Positions 35,100 to 44,564 of a DNA stretch of 52,606 nucleotides are shown here, piece by piece. Under the pieces are notes generated by a model. It did no database searches. It was not told where the DNA came from and was given only the letters and a program-made list of their open reading frames with translations. Location of the stretch: NCBI GenBank assembly GCA_024364805.1, contig CM044518.1, positions 3,572,027-3,624,632 of the forward strand. Direction: 5' to 3'. Source of the DNA: Euprymna scolopes. Taxonomy: Eukaryota > Mollusca > Cephalopoda > Sepiida > Sepiolidae. The stretch's first letter is position 1, and every line of letters starts with the position of its first letter. The translations under genes were made by a program, and so were the position numbers.

Positions 35100-35310
35100 A
35101 CACGTGTCCATTTTTTCTAACAGAATACATATGAGCGCGTTTGAAAATATTAGCAGTGGCCGAAGAATGGATGGCAAAGTCGAAAAAAATGCACATATGC
35201 AAATTAAGAAGGGTACGTGAGCTGCTGTTGTGAAAAGAAGAAGAAAAAGGACACAACGTAGTCAGGGAAAAACGCAGTTGACGCCAAAGGAGATGGATGT
35301 GCAAAGGTGA
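35100..35310 (-). mobile_element. dispersed repeat family W, copy 3
   Basis: Plus-strand reading GAGCGCGTTTGAAAATATTA, GCAGTGGC, CACATATGCAAATTAAG is the reverse complement of the 3' half of family W. Confidence 0.55.
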
Positions 35311-35639
35311 AAGCGAGAATGGCTCGGCTGTGGCTATCGTGCGGTCGAAAGAAAAAGTGCGGTCGAAAAGATGGACGTGTAAGAAATGGCTGTCTCCGGC
35401 CTGTAGTGGAGCAGAAACGAGAGACTTTTAAGCTGATGTCGAGACGGGTAGAAAGAAAAACGATAATAAACGACTTGAGTTAAATAAGAAAAAAAAATGC
35501 AGACCCGGATTTTTATTTCTTTCTTTTATTGTGTTTGTTTGTTCCTACAACGTTACAATCACCAAACAACAAATGATCCTGTTATCATGTTTGAATGTAA
35601 CACAATGAGCGAGATCGGAGATGTGCCGTTGTAAAACTC
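35311..35639. other. unassigned intron sequence
   Basis: Contains a duplicated GTGCGGTCGAAA word (35339, 35358) and no recognisable family. Confidence 0.45.
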
Positions 35640-36285
35640 ATGCTCTTTGCCGATTAAATTCATGACGACAGGACCGTTGCCAACACCCTCAAAATTCAAA
35701 TCTGAACGGTTAAATGCTTGATGGTCTTTGGTGTGGTTTCAAGTGAGGGTCACATTATGCTACCCCACTGTTCGAAGTCGGCTTGAAAATCGGCACCAAA
35801 GTGTACCTGGATGTGTTGAACAATGTGGTGATCCCCGGGTGCAATCAGGTGGCCGCTGGCAAACCCTGGATATGGCAGCAGGATTCGGCGTTGGCCCACA
35901 AGTCCAAAGCGACTCAGGCTTGGCTTCAGAAGGAATACTACGACTGTACCTTTTTCTCATTGTCCTCCACCCCACCCCACCCGAACCCGCAGAACTACTT
36001 CGTTTGGTCATACTTCGAGAACATCACCAACATGACCTCTCACAACACCAAAGCCAACCTGATCGTTGACATCCGCCAAGTATTCGCTTAGCTTCCATCG
36101 GCGCTTGTGGAAAAAGCATGGTCCTAGTTCTGGACTCGTATCGAGGCAGTGATTGAAGGTGAAGGCGGCTACATTGAATAGATGTAAGCTCTAGTACACA
36201 CAATCAAGTTACCTGAATTATTTTTTTTTCAAAATGAAGCTGCAGTGTGATTTTCTTGAAGGCGACAAATTGATCGTTCCACGTA
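35640..36285 (+). pseudogene. mariner/Tc1-superfamily transposase, C-terminal remnant with 3' TIR
   Basis: The frame at 35783-36091 reads MKIGTKVYLDVLNNVVIP, AAGKPWIWQQDSALAHKSKA, then QAWLQKEYYD and NYFVWSYFENITNMTSHN. WIWQQDSALAHKS holds the second catalytic Asp of IS630/Tc1-mariner transposases. The expected third motif (PDLNPLDY-like) is degraded to PHPNPQNY, so the third catalytic Asp is lost. Upstream sequence (35640-35780) continues the family in another frame. The N-terminal helix-turn-helix half is absent. The right edge GGCGACAAATTGATCGTTCC matches the TIR at 13950-13982. Non-functional. Confidence 0.8.
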
Positions 36286-36386
36286 TAAATATCCGACAAT
36301 GATGTTATAATTTGCTTGAAGCACTGCGTGAGAAAATGATTTTGCTTGAAAGCTATAACAATGAAGTTTTGTCTCGAAACATCGTG

Positions 36387-36558
36387 AACACAAGCCAATG
36401 ACGTAACAGAGTAGTGACAATGTTGAAGGAATTTCAGTAATTTTAAATATGTTTATTTTCAAACATTATGTGTCGTACAAAAAAAAAATAAACATAATTA
36501 AAAATTACTGAAATTCCTTCAACATTGTCACTACTCTGTTACGTCATTGGCTCGTGTT
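36387..36558. repeat. near-perfect palindrome, ~72 bp arms
   Basis: The left arm (36387-36459) starts AACACAAGCCAATGACGTAA and contains GAAGGAATTTCAGTAATTTT. The right arm (36487-36558) is its reverse complement with very few mismatches, around a 27 bp spacer. The spacer word CAAACATTATGTGTCGTACA is repeated right after the right arm (CAAACATTACGTGTCGTACA). It could extrude as a cruciform. Confidence 0.9.
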
Positions 36559-36579
36559 CAAACATTACGTGTCGTACAA

Positions 36580-36848
36580 TATACGCCATAATCACGTTGA
36601 CACACTGGTTCTCGTCAGATCACCGAAGTTAAGCAACGTTGAGCCTGGCTAATACCAGATGGGTGACTATTTGGGACTTCTAGGCGCTGTATGTGCTCTC
36701 CGCTTATCTCGGCATTGTTTCCAGTCGTCTTGTAACTCAACTTGCCACTGGTATGCAACAATGTTGACTCAGGAGAGGCATGGTTGGAGATTGCGCAACT
36801 CTTGCCACACAAAATTAACATGGTCTGTCAAGACTGAAGGAAGCCTAT
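36580..36848 (+). mobile_element. 5S rRNA-headed SINE with target-site duplication
   Basis: The most complete copy. The 5S-like head (36584-36694) includes CATAATCACGTTGACACAC, GTCAGATCACCGAAGTTAAG, CAACGTTGAGCC, CCAGATGGGTGAC and GCGCTGTATGT. The body has CTCTCCGCTTATCTCGGCAT, TTGCCACTGGTATG, GTTGACTCAGGAGAGGCATG, GATTGCGCAACTCTTGCCAC and GTCAAGACTGAAGGAAGCC. An 11 bp direct repeat GTGTCGTACAA flanks it exactly (36569-36579 and 36849-36859), as expected after LINE-assisted retroposition. Pol III internal promoter elements of 5S type are recognisable. The partner LINE is not identified. Confidence 0.85.
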
Positions 36849-37127
36849 GTGTCGTACAAGATGGTAAGTGTTATGAATTTCCCAGATTGTAGAGATAAAT
36901 CTCGTTTTTTTTTTTCTTCGCTTGGTAAATAAACATTGAAATTAACCTTTAATGTTGAAATAATTATTTACTTCGTTGCTCACGTTACATTGCTTTGTAA
37001 CATGTCATAGACTTCAGACACTATAAATATCTATTCATAAAGTTATATTATTAATAGTCAGACACTGACACAAACACGCACTTACTTCCCCTCTCTCGTT
37101 TTATATGTATACATATATATTTTATAT

Positions 37128-37131
37128 ATAC

Positions 37132-37185
<54 letters not shown>

Positions 37186-37251
37186 GTATATATATATAGT
37201 CTTGGAAGTTTTTAACCTTTAAAACTATACAAAAATATTTTTTATCATTCG

Positions 37252-37297
<46 letters not shown>

Positions 37298-37305
37298 ATA
37301 TATGA
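37128..37305. repeat. (AT)n microsatellites
   Basis: Two AT/TA tracts (37132-37184 and 37252-37303) are separated by unique sequence. The first is flanked by an inverted CTTTCATATATA word. Confidence 0.95.
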
Positions 37306-37308
37306 TTC

Positions 37309-37828
37309 GTTAAATTGAATATACGTTTTAATCTATTAATTTTACATTGTATCCTTTCCATTTTTCGTATTGTAGTTTTTACTTCAGATGAGAACTGGCT
37401 GATGTAACAACCATAACTTTGATTTGTCCAAGTACTTTCAAATCTTTCTGGATTCATCTTCAGAGATTAATTTAACTGGATTGATTTTTACTATTTATAT
37501 TTATGGATGCTTAATTTTCATTGGTTAACTATTACTTATTTTATTTATGGATGCTTAATTTTCATTGGTTAATAAATTATCATTTTTTCATTTATGGATA
37601 CTTAATTTTCATTGGTTAATAAATTAAATTATTTTATAAACACTTCAACAGGTAAAGGAAAAGTTCATTTTGTTAATGTTAGTTTTTTTTACTTTTTATT
37701 TGTATAGCTTCGAGTATTTCCAGTATATAATTCTAACAACCACTTCCGACCTGAAGTAAAGATTGCAATACGAAAAATGGAAAGGATCCAATGTAAAATT
37801 AATCAACTAAAAACGTCTATTCAATTTA
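37309..37828. mobile_element. 520 bp element with ~80 bp terminal inverted repeats
   Basis: Left arm 37309-37390 (TTAAATTGAATATACGTTTT, TTTACATTGTATCC, TTTCCATTTTTCGTATTGTA) pairs with right arm 37750-37828 in reverse complement. The interior holds three copies of a ~75 bp unit with TTATGGATGCTTAATTTTCA then TTGGTTA. No transposase. This fits a MITE or fold-back element. Confidence 0.65.
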
Positions 37829-37878
37829 AAAGAAAAAAATGCGGCCCAAATACACATATTTAAAATTATATATCTATA

Positions 37879-37960
37879 CTAGCAGTTCAGTCCGGCTTTG
37901 CTCGGGCCCTATGTACTGTTCATAACTTTATGTGCATCTATATATTAATACGATGGCGTG
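37879..37960. mobile_element. back-to-back Helitron-like termini
   Basis: At 37879 CTAGCAGTTCAGTCCGGCTT then TGCTCGGG is a minus-strand 3' end. At 37937 TCTATATATTAATACGATGG then CGTGTGTGTT resembles a plus-strand 5' end preceded by A. The two ends are only about 55 bp apart. Confidence 0.4.
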
Positions 37961-38194
37961 TGTGTTCTTTTGTGTGTCACGTTTAAATCCGGATCGTTTA
38001 ATTGTTATATTCTTCTATTTATTTTTTATATTAATATCGTAATTCGCTTCCGCTATTATCATGCTGTGTCCCCCTAAAAAAGGAAAGTGGAATATTCCAA
38101 ATAAACCTTGTAACCCCTTAAAAGGAAAGTGGAATATTCCAATTCCTTAAAAAAAAAGTTTCGATGTTCAGGCCAAGCTAATAAAAATGATTTG

Positions 38195-38243
38195 TTCTTC
38201 TTGGCCTTTTGGCCAAGATCAAAGTGTAGTATCTGTCCTTCAG
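38195..38243 (+). ncRNA. U2 snRNA 5'-end-like fragment
   Basis: TTCTTCTTGGCCTTTTGGCC then AAGATCAAAGTGTAGTATCT, GTCCTTCAG. Stem I with its CUUUUGG loop and the branch-point recognition sequence GUAGUA are intact in sequence. Downstream U2 domains (Sm site, stems III-IV) are missing, so it is a fragment or SINE head. Confidence 0.8.
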
Positions 38244-38584
38244 ATTCTACATTTCAATTTCTTCTCTCTCAGTAGAGGAGAAATCCTTTACGACAAAGAA
38301 AATATCTTGTTCCTTTTCTCCCTGTTAAAAAAAAAACTACACTGGTATCTAAATCTGTCCCGTGGGGAGACATTGTTAATAGGTAATATATTTAATATAA
38401 CAAAGTTTTAATATTACAAAAGTAACTGGGAAACGTAATTTCTGATTTAATTATAAAATGCCCTTGAACCATCCCTTTTGATGAATTATAAAATGCACTG
38501 GAAATGTCTCTCCTGATCAATTATAAGATGCCCTGAAAAATGTCCCTTCCAATTATTTTTTTTTTGTTATTTACTTGCCTTAGG

Positions 38585-38775
38585 GCGGAGTTGGACATGA
38601 GGTCGGTTAAAAATTTGGGGGGAATCCAGCTCCACAAAAGGAGCACTCTGGTCACTGACAAAAATAAAAGTTGTATCAGTAATGAAGGATTTCTACTCCA
38701 TTAATCGAGACCAAAGAAGAGGGGATTTAAGCCACTGGAATGCCGAAACTGATACCACACTAAGAAATTCATGTT
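38585..38775 (-). mobile_element. SINE-like element with U2 head, copy 2
   Basis: The minus strand from 38765 starts TTCTTAGTGTGGTATCAGTT (decayed U2 head). The body follows with GGTCTCGATTAATGGAGTAG, AAATCCTTCAT, CAGAGTGCTCC and GAGCTGGATTCCCCCC. Block order matches 9936-10112 and 45625-45790. Confidence 0.5.
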
Positions 38776-38869
38776 GAAGAAATGGTTGCCTAATCCCTAA
38801 CCGTGTTAATGTCTTTATGTATTAATTTCGTATTGCTACTGAAACAGTTTATGGTTTAAACATTACTTC

Positions 38870-39300
38870 ATTCCAAGTATATTTTACACAGTGGGGAGAG
38901 GGATATGAAGTCAGTCCCGGAAATGACTGAAACCGTTTACCCATTAAACATTACTTTATTTAATGTATATTTTTAACAGTGGGGTTTGAGATATGAAGTC
39001 GGTCCCGGAAATGGATGCAACCATTTACGTTTTAGACATTACTTTATTTAATGTATATTTTAACAGTAGGATGGAAGATAAAATGTCAGTCCAGGAAATT
39101 GCTGAAAAAGAGGGGTGGAGCATATGAAGTCAGTCTCGGAAATAGCTGACACAGTTTACTATTTAGACATTACATTATTTCATGTATATTTTTAGCAGTT
39201 GGTTGAAGATATAAAGTCAGTCCCGGAAATGGCTGAAACAGTTTACGATTTTAACATTATTTATTTCATGTATATTTTTAACAGTGGGGTGGCGGACATG
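38870..39300. repeat. ~97 bp tandem repeat
   Basis: About five units carry GATATGAAGTCAGTCCCGGA, AATGGCTGAAACAGTTTAC, AACATTACTTTATTT and TGTATATTTTTAACAGTGGG. Confidence 0.85.
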
Positions 39301-39339
39301 AAGTCAGTCCCGGGATGGAATGAGATAAGTGCAAATATA

Positions 39340-39520
39340 TACTAGCAGAAAGCGTCGCCCAGTATTGAATGAGCTTGTTGGAACACATAGTAGCAGAATA
39401 CCCAGTCTCGCCCGGTATCGAATGAGATAGGTGAAAGATATATACTAGCAGAATATGTGGCGTCACCCAGGATTGGGTAAAATAGGTGGAACATATACAC
39501 CATGAGAATATCCGGAATTG
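39340..39520 (-). repeat. tandem Helitron-type 3' termini
   Basis: ACTAGCAGAAAGCGTCGCCC then AGTATTGAATGAG is repeated about four times (39352, ~39390, 39444, ~39498) with a period near 45-55 bp. Each unit looks like a minus-strand Helitron-like 3' hairpin and CTAG end. Confidence 0.55.
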
Positions 39521-39534
39521 ATTGATGTTTTGTA

Positions 39535-41165
39535 ATGAAATAATCAGCACAGGTTATATATCAAAGTTATTATTTTAGTGAGGGGGGCGATATAGTGGGT
39601 TAAAGTTATGAAATTATTGTCGAAATTAGCAACATATCCGAGAATTATGAAAAGTGATAAAATGTGAGTTAATGGGTGTGTTTGTAATGAAATAATAAGC
39701 CAGACAATATATCTAAGTTTTTATATTAGTATGAAGGGGGCAGAGTGTGGGGTTTTAATTATAAAAAAATGATTGTCGGAATTAGTAGCAAATCTAAGAA
39801 TTATGAAAAATGATGAAATGTGAGTTAATTGATTGGTGTGTTTGTAATTAGATAATCAGCGCAGACAATATATCAAAGTTATTATTTTAGTAAGGTGGAG
39901 GCTAAAAGGTGTGTTAAACTTATGAAAAATTATAGTCGAAATTAGTAACATATCCAAGAATGTGAAAAATGATAAAATGCGAGTTAATTGATCGGTGTGT
40001 TTGTAATGAAATAATCAACCCAGGACATATACATAAGTTTTATTTTAGTAAGAGAGGACGATAAGGATGGTATAAATTATGAAAAATTATTGTCGAATTA
40101 TTGTCGAAAGTAGTAACATATCCAAGAATTATAAAAACTGATTTGTGATTTAATGCATTAGTGTGTTTGCAATGAAATAATTAGACCAGACAATATATAG
40201 GTAATTATTTTTGTAAGGGGGGATCATGTGGGTTAAACTGATGAAAAATGATTGTCAAAATTAGTAACATTTCCAAGAATTATGAAAAATAACGAAATAT
40301 AAGTTAATTGATTGGTGTGTTTGAAATGAAATAATCAGCCCAGATAATATATCAAACTTATTATTTTAGTAGTGGGGGGGTTGATAATGTGGGTAAAAAT
40401 ATAAAAAGTGATTATCGAAATTAGTAACATTTCCAAGAAATACGAAAACTGATGAAATATGAGTTAATTGATAGTTTTTTGTTTTTATGAAATAATAAGC
40501 CAAGACATTATATCTAATTTATTTTAGTAAGAGAAGGCGATGAGTATATTTTAATTATAAAAAAAATGATTGTCGAAATTAGTAACATACTCAAGAATTA
40601 ATGAAATACGAGTTGATTGATTTGTTTATAATAAAATAATCAGCCCAGACAATATATCAAAGTTATTATTAAAGTAAGGGGGAAGTCGTGTTAAACTTAT
40701 GAAAAATTATTGTTGAAAGGAGTAACATAACCAAGAATTACGAAAAATGATGAAATGTTAGTTAATAGATTTGTTTGTTTGTAATGAAATAGTCAACTCA
40801 GACAATATATACAAAGCTATTATTTTAATAAGAGAGGGCGATAGGGATGGTCTGAATTACAACAAAATTTGGTCGAAATGAGTAACATATCGAAGAATTA
40901 CAAAAAATGATGCGATGTGAGTTGATTGATTTGTGTGTTTATAATAAAATAATCATCCCAGACAATATATCAAAGTTATTATTTTAGTAAGGGGGAGGCT
41001 AAAAGGTGTGTTAAACTTACGAAAATTATTGTCGAAATAAATAACATATCTCAGAATTATGAAAAATGATTAAATGTGAGTTGAGTGATGTGTTTGTAAT
41101 GAAATAATCAACCCAGGAAATATATCAAAGTTATTATTTTAGTAAGAGGGTGATACAGTTTTCAT
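39535..41165. repeat. ~157 bp intronic satellite, about 10 units
   Basis: Units share ATTGTCGAAATTAGTAACAT, ATCCAAGAATTATGAAAAAT, GTGAGTTAATTGATTGGTGT, GTTTGTAATGAAATAATCAG, CCCAGACAATATATCAAAGT, TATTATTTTAGTAAGG. They are 80-90 percent alike by eye. Located in intron a of the tetraspan gene. Confidence 0.93.
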
Positions 41166-41319
41166 AAAAGGGCTAGAATAATGTGATTGTGCCTTCATTC
41201 ATGCTGAACAGAACGCCCACAGAATGCCCACAGAATGCCCAGCAACAATATATTACATATGAAAAATGCTGCTGTGGAATTTCCACAGGTCCCGCTAGTA
41301 TATATAAATATATTAAAAG

Positions 41320-41760
41320 GTTTGATTCATATCCAGGTAACCTACACCCAAAATTTCAAGTGTTTAGACCCAAAATTGGCAGAGGAGTTTGGTAGAGTCG
41401 CCAAAGGTCAACTCTCTCAACTTGGACTTCTTGGCAGCCTAATTTTCGACCAAAATCGAATTAAAAAGCTTGCCGCATGTTTAAATGCCATTTATGTAAA
41501 CTTTCAAATGGTTAGAATCAAAATTGGCTTAATCATTTTCTGGAGACTGCAAAGGTCAGATCTTTTAAACCTTGACCCCTTGGCAGCCAAATTTTTGGTC
41601 GAAAACCGATTATAAACTTATATTTGAATTCACTTTCTGTAAAATTTCAAATGTTTAGACCAAAAATTAGCTGAGTAATTCAGGTGAGACTGCAAAAGTC
41701 AAATTTGTAAAACTTTGAAAAGATTTGACCTTTGTAGTCTCTAACAACTTTGAAAATAGA
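41320..41760. repeat. ~145 bp tandem triplication
   Basis: Three units carry AAATTTCAAATGTTTAGACC, AAAATTGGCT, GAGACTGCAAAGGTCA and TTGGCAGCC. A 126-codon frame at 41235-41615 follows the repetition and is not a gene. Confidence 0.8.
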
Positions 41761-41939
41761 ATCGATAATGTATCGAAATCACAAAATATTGGAATTGTCC
41801 TATACATATATAATTTATATAAAGTCTACTTGAATAGTCTACGAGCATCTTTTAAGTGTGCATTGCACGTGTTTTTGATGAAGTTCAAACTTTAAATGAT
41901 ATTCGATAACATCAATTCAACTGGGTTTTTTTTTTTCAG

Positions 41940-42011
41940 ACTACATTCGTTGGGTGTCTTGGAATCTCAGCTAGCAGGTGGCAATATCCAAACAGAATGA
42001 AACGGCGACTT
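41940..42011 (+). CDS. MS4A/CD20-like tetraspan membrane protein, exon b (end of TM2, cytoplasmic loop)
   Basis: This 24-codon exon has acceptor TTTTTTTTCAG and donor GTAAGT, with phase 0 on both sides. It reads TTFVGCLGISASRWQY then PNRMKRRL. The first half completes TM2 begun in exon a; the second half is a basic, Arg/Lys-rich loop, placed inside by the positive-inside rule. It is too short to stand out as an ORF and was found by following the open phase and splice signals. Confidence 0.75.
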
Positions 42012-42041
42012 GTAAGTTGTTTTCGCGGTTGAAAATTTATA

Positions 42042-42190
42042 TCTATATACTATTATATAGAAGTAACTGTGTGTGTGTGTTTGTGTCTAAATTATTTTCT
42101 TATATGTTCCCAAATGGCTGAGCGTACATTTTGCAAATTTCACATAAAGGCAATTTATATGTCTAGCAGTGTTCTTATGTGATTTTTTAA
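42042..42190 (+). mobile_element. Helitron-like 5' end
   Basis: A precedes TCTATATACTATTATATAGA, AGTAACTGTGTGTGTGTG. Similar to other 5' ends in this window. No matching 3' end on this strand was found downstream, so it is truncated or the call is wrong. Confidence 0.4.
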
Positions 42191-42352
42191 CAGAAATTCA
42201 GCCGATGAGTATTGAAAATCGAAAAAATCCAATCCTAAAAATACTTTATTTTCATAGATAAAAAAATGAAATTCTTAAAGGAAAGTTTTATACGTTACAC
42301 CGTTAGCAAATTATTCATTCTTAAAAGAAAAGAAACAGAATTATTAACATCT

Positions 42353-42422
42353 GGAGGTATAACTCAGTAGTAGAGCATTCGACTACAGATTGAGTTGTTC
42401 CATGTTAAAAGCTGCGTGTTTA
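42353..42422 (+). pseudogene. tRNA-Cys-like pseudogene
   Basis: GGAGGTATAACTCAGTAGTA then GAGCATTCGACTACAGATTG matches the 5' two thirds of a tRNA-Cys, with D-arm, GAGC, and an anticodon arm TTCGA/CTACAGA/TTGAG that still pairs. The anticodon is ACA instead of the usual GCA. The T-arm (TCCATGTTAAAAG) is decayed and no acceptor 3' strand pairs, so this is a pseudogene or SINE head. Confidence 0.65.
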
Positions 42423-43139
42423 CTTTAATATTTTTAATGAGATCAATTTACGACAAAAGAAGAGGTACCGTTTAAAATCGCTCTACTCTCACCTGCTTTA
42501 TCCAGCGTATGGTATATACGTTCAGAGATTACAATTAGGATATCTCCTGTAGAACAGGCTTATAGGTCATTCGGGTTTGAGTGAAAGAGAAATGGAAAGA
42601 AAGAAAGAAAACAAGAGGGAGAGCATTAAAGAAAGAGAGGAAGATATCTTTTTTTCGCATGCAAGCCAGACTGGTTTTCGATTTTGAACGTAATAAACAC
42701 GTCGATATCGTCGCAAGGATGCGTCGGAAAAGGAAATGCAAAAAAGAGTAGTGAACGGCCAATAAGAAAAAATGGGAACCACCATGACCAAGAAAAAATA
42801 AAACCAAGCATGAATTGAACGAAACCTGCAAGTCAGTCTGGTTTCCGATGTTGGACAGAATGAACACGTCGTTATTGTTGTGTTATTTTACGGCATATCA
42901 ATATTTTCCCCCGTTTTTTATTACTGTGGAATCAGGTTATCTTTTTAAAAGTTTTTTTTGTTTTACGTTCTTTGTATCTTCAGATATATATTTCCGTTTG
43001 CTTGTTTTGTAGAAAAAATATTGGTTTTGTTTTTGAAACACATAATAAAGTTTTCAAAAGAAAAGGGTGAAAATAACAATAACATCCAATTTCAGTGATT
43101 TTTTGGTTATAAAGCAAATATCTTCAGCCAGTCAGATCT
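42423..43139. other. unassigned intron sequence with a weak duplicate
   Basis: GAACGTAATAAACACGTCG..ATCGTCG (42690) and GGACAGAATGAACACGTCGTTATTG (42850), each preceded by a CCAG..TGGTTT..GATT word (42665, 42833), suggest an old duplication. No gene. Confidence 0.4.
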
Positions 43140-43870
43140 GGTTGTATCAGATGGTCATGTTATGTACAACCACCGATATCTATGACAAACCCTACCTGAG
43201 AAGTCTGTCTTCAAACACCTCGGCCTAATATCTGCGGGCAATATGCAACAAATAGATTGAGGACATTGCGGAAGTCCCTCTATCGAGCTATAGAACTACT
43301 TACACCTGTATCCGGTAGCTCTACAAGGCCACCATTCGCCCATGCATAGAGTATTGATTCCACATCTGTGCTAGTACATATACCACTAGCTTCTCCTTCA
43401 TATGGTAGGCCCAAAAAAAGAGTTGCCAATCTAATAGGTCCCACTTTGTCGACTAAACTCCAACCCCTGTCCCATCGCCACAATGTTGCATCTCTGCGCC
43501 TGTTTTACAAATATTTTATGGAATGTGCTTTGATGAACTCGTTGCGTTAGTGCTCTCTCGACGCTCATATGCCCGACAAACCCACTAAGCAAGAAAATCT
43601 CGACCCTTCACTGTTGAAATCCCTAAATGCCAGAAAGCTTCCTACTATAATAGTTTCTTCCCTCGAACAGCTAGACTTTGGGATTATCTTCCTGCTGTCA
43701 GCTTTCCTGGCTGTACTAATATGCAGAAGTTTAAATGTAAGGCAAACCAACATCTTGTTAATCCTTCCTAGGCATGGTCCCAAATAGTAGCCCCTTACGT
43801 CCAAGTGGCGAGATACCTTGTTAGGTGAAAGAGATATTACTTTAAACGTTTTGTAATGGAAGAATTCATT
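43140..43870 (+). pseudogene. LINE family B (jockey-like), C-terminal fragment
   Basis: Translating in several frames gives ATIRPCIEYCFHIC, KRVANLIGPTLSTKLQPLSH, RHNVASLRLFYKYF, then LDFGIIFL. These are the conserved RT C-terminal region (R..EYC..IW, LSHRR.VASL.LFY.YF, LWN.LP). Its tail, AGTAGCCCCTTACGTCCAAG, matches that of 49590-50100 and not LINE-A. Several frame breaks. Confidence 0.75.
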
Positions 43871-43930
43871 TTGGGGATAAACCAGTTTCAAAGAAATATT
43901 TTCAGTGAAAATATGTTTTTGTGTGTTTAT

Positions 43931-44221
43931 CAGGCTTCCTTCAAACTTGACAGACTATAGATACCCAGAGTAAAGGTGCCTGCGCGTAAAATTTTTATGG
44001 CAAGAGTTGCGCAATCTCCAACTACACTCTCCTCAAACGACATTGTTGGATACCAGTAGCAAGTGGAGGTTCAGGACGACTGGAAACAATACCGAGATAA
44101 GCGGAAAGCACATACAGCGCCTAGAATTCCCAAATGATCACCCATCTGGTACTAGCCAGGCTCAACATTGCTTAACTTCAGTGATCTGACGAGAACCGGT
44201 GTATCAACGTGATTATGCCGT
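43931..44221 (-). mobile_element. 5S rRNA-headed SINE, minus copy
   Basis: From 44221 leftwards: a 5S-like head (CATAATCACGTTGATACACC, GGTTCTCGTCAGATCACTGA, AGTTAAGCAATGTTGAGCC, AGATGGGTGATC), then the same body as 36580-36848, down to GTCAAGTTTGAAGGAAGCC at 43931. It has a ~25 bp internal difference before the tail. Confidence 0.8.
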
Positions 44222-44564
44222 ATTGTGTGTTTATAATTACATATACGAGAGACTTGTTATATGGTAAGCAAAACGAAATAATGAGTTGTAGTAGGCATAT
44301 ATTCACAAAACAGATATTTTATGTATGTTTAAAATGGAATGTTTACAGCATTAGTAAAAACATAAAATGTACGTGAATATTTTAAAGTTCTTATAAAAAT
44401 AGGAAGAATTCATTAAATAAGACATTGAAGAGGCCTGAATTGATTAATTAAGAGCCGTGCTTTACATGGATCAAGAGAATCATAATCAAAACTTTCTTTT
44501 TACTCACTTTACTAAATTATACTTCGTTCAAAGTTGGTTTTAAGAATCTTTTGCTTTTATATAT
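44222..44564. other. unassigned intron sequence
   Basis: AT-rich; nothing recognised. Confidence 0.5.

Larger units (their letters stand above)
34371..41939 (+). other. intron a of the tetraspan gene (7,569 bp)
   Basis: Donor GTAAGT, acceptor TTTTTTTTCAG. It holds two abutting Helitron-like copies, a repeat W copy, a mariner remnant, a palindrome with a 5S SINE, an inverted-repeat element, U2-headed sequences and three tandem arrays, listed separately. Confidence 0.75.

Noticed and set aside
35728-36069. Plus and minus frames overlapping the mariner transposase
   Set aside because: Only the 35783-36091 frame shows transposase motifs; the others are shadows.
38195-38243. Functional U2 snRNA gene
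   Set aside because: Similarity stops after about 50 bases; Sm site and 3' stems are absent.
41235-41615. 126-codon plus-strand frame
   Set aside because: It follows a ~145 bp tandem repeat; similarity between its parts is repeat structure, not a protein family.
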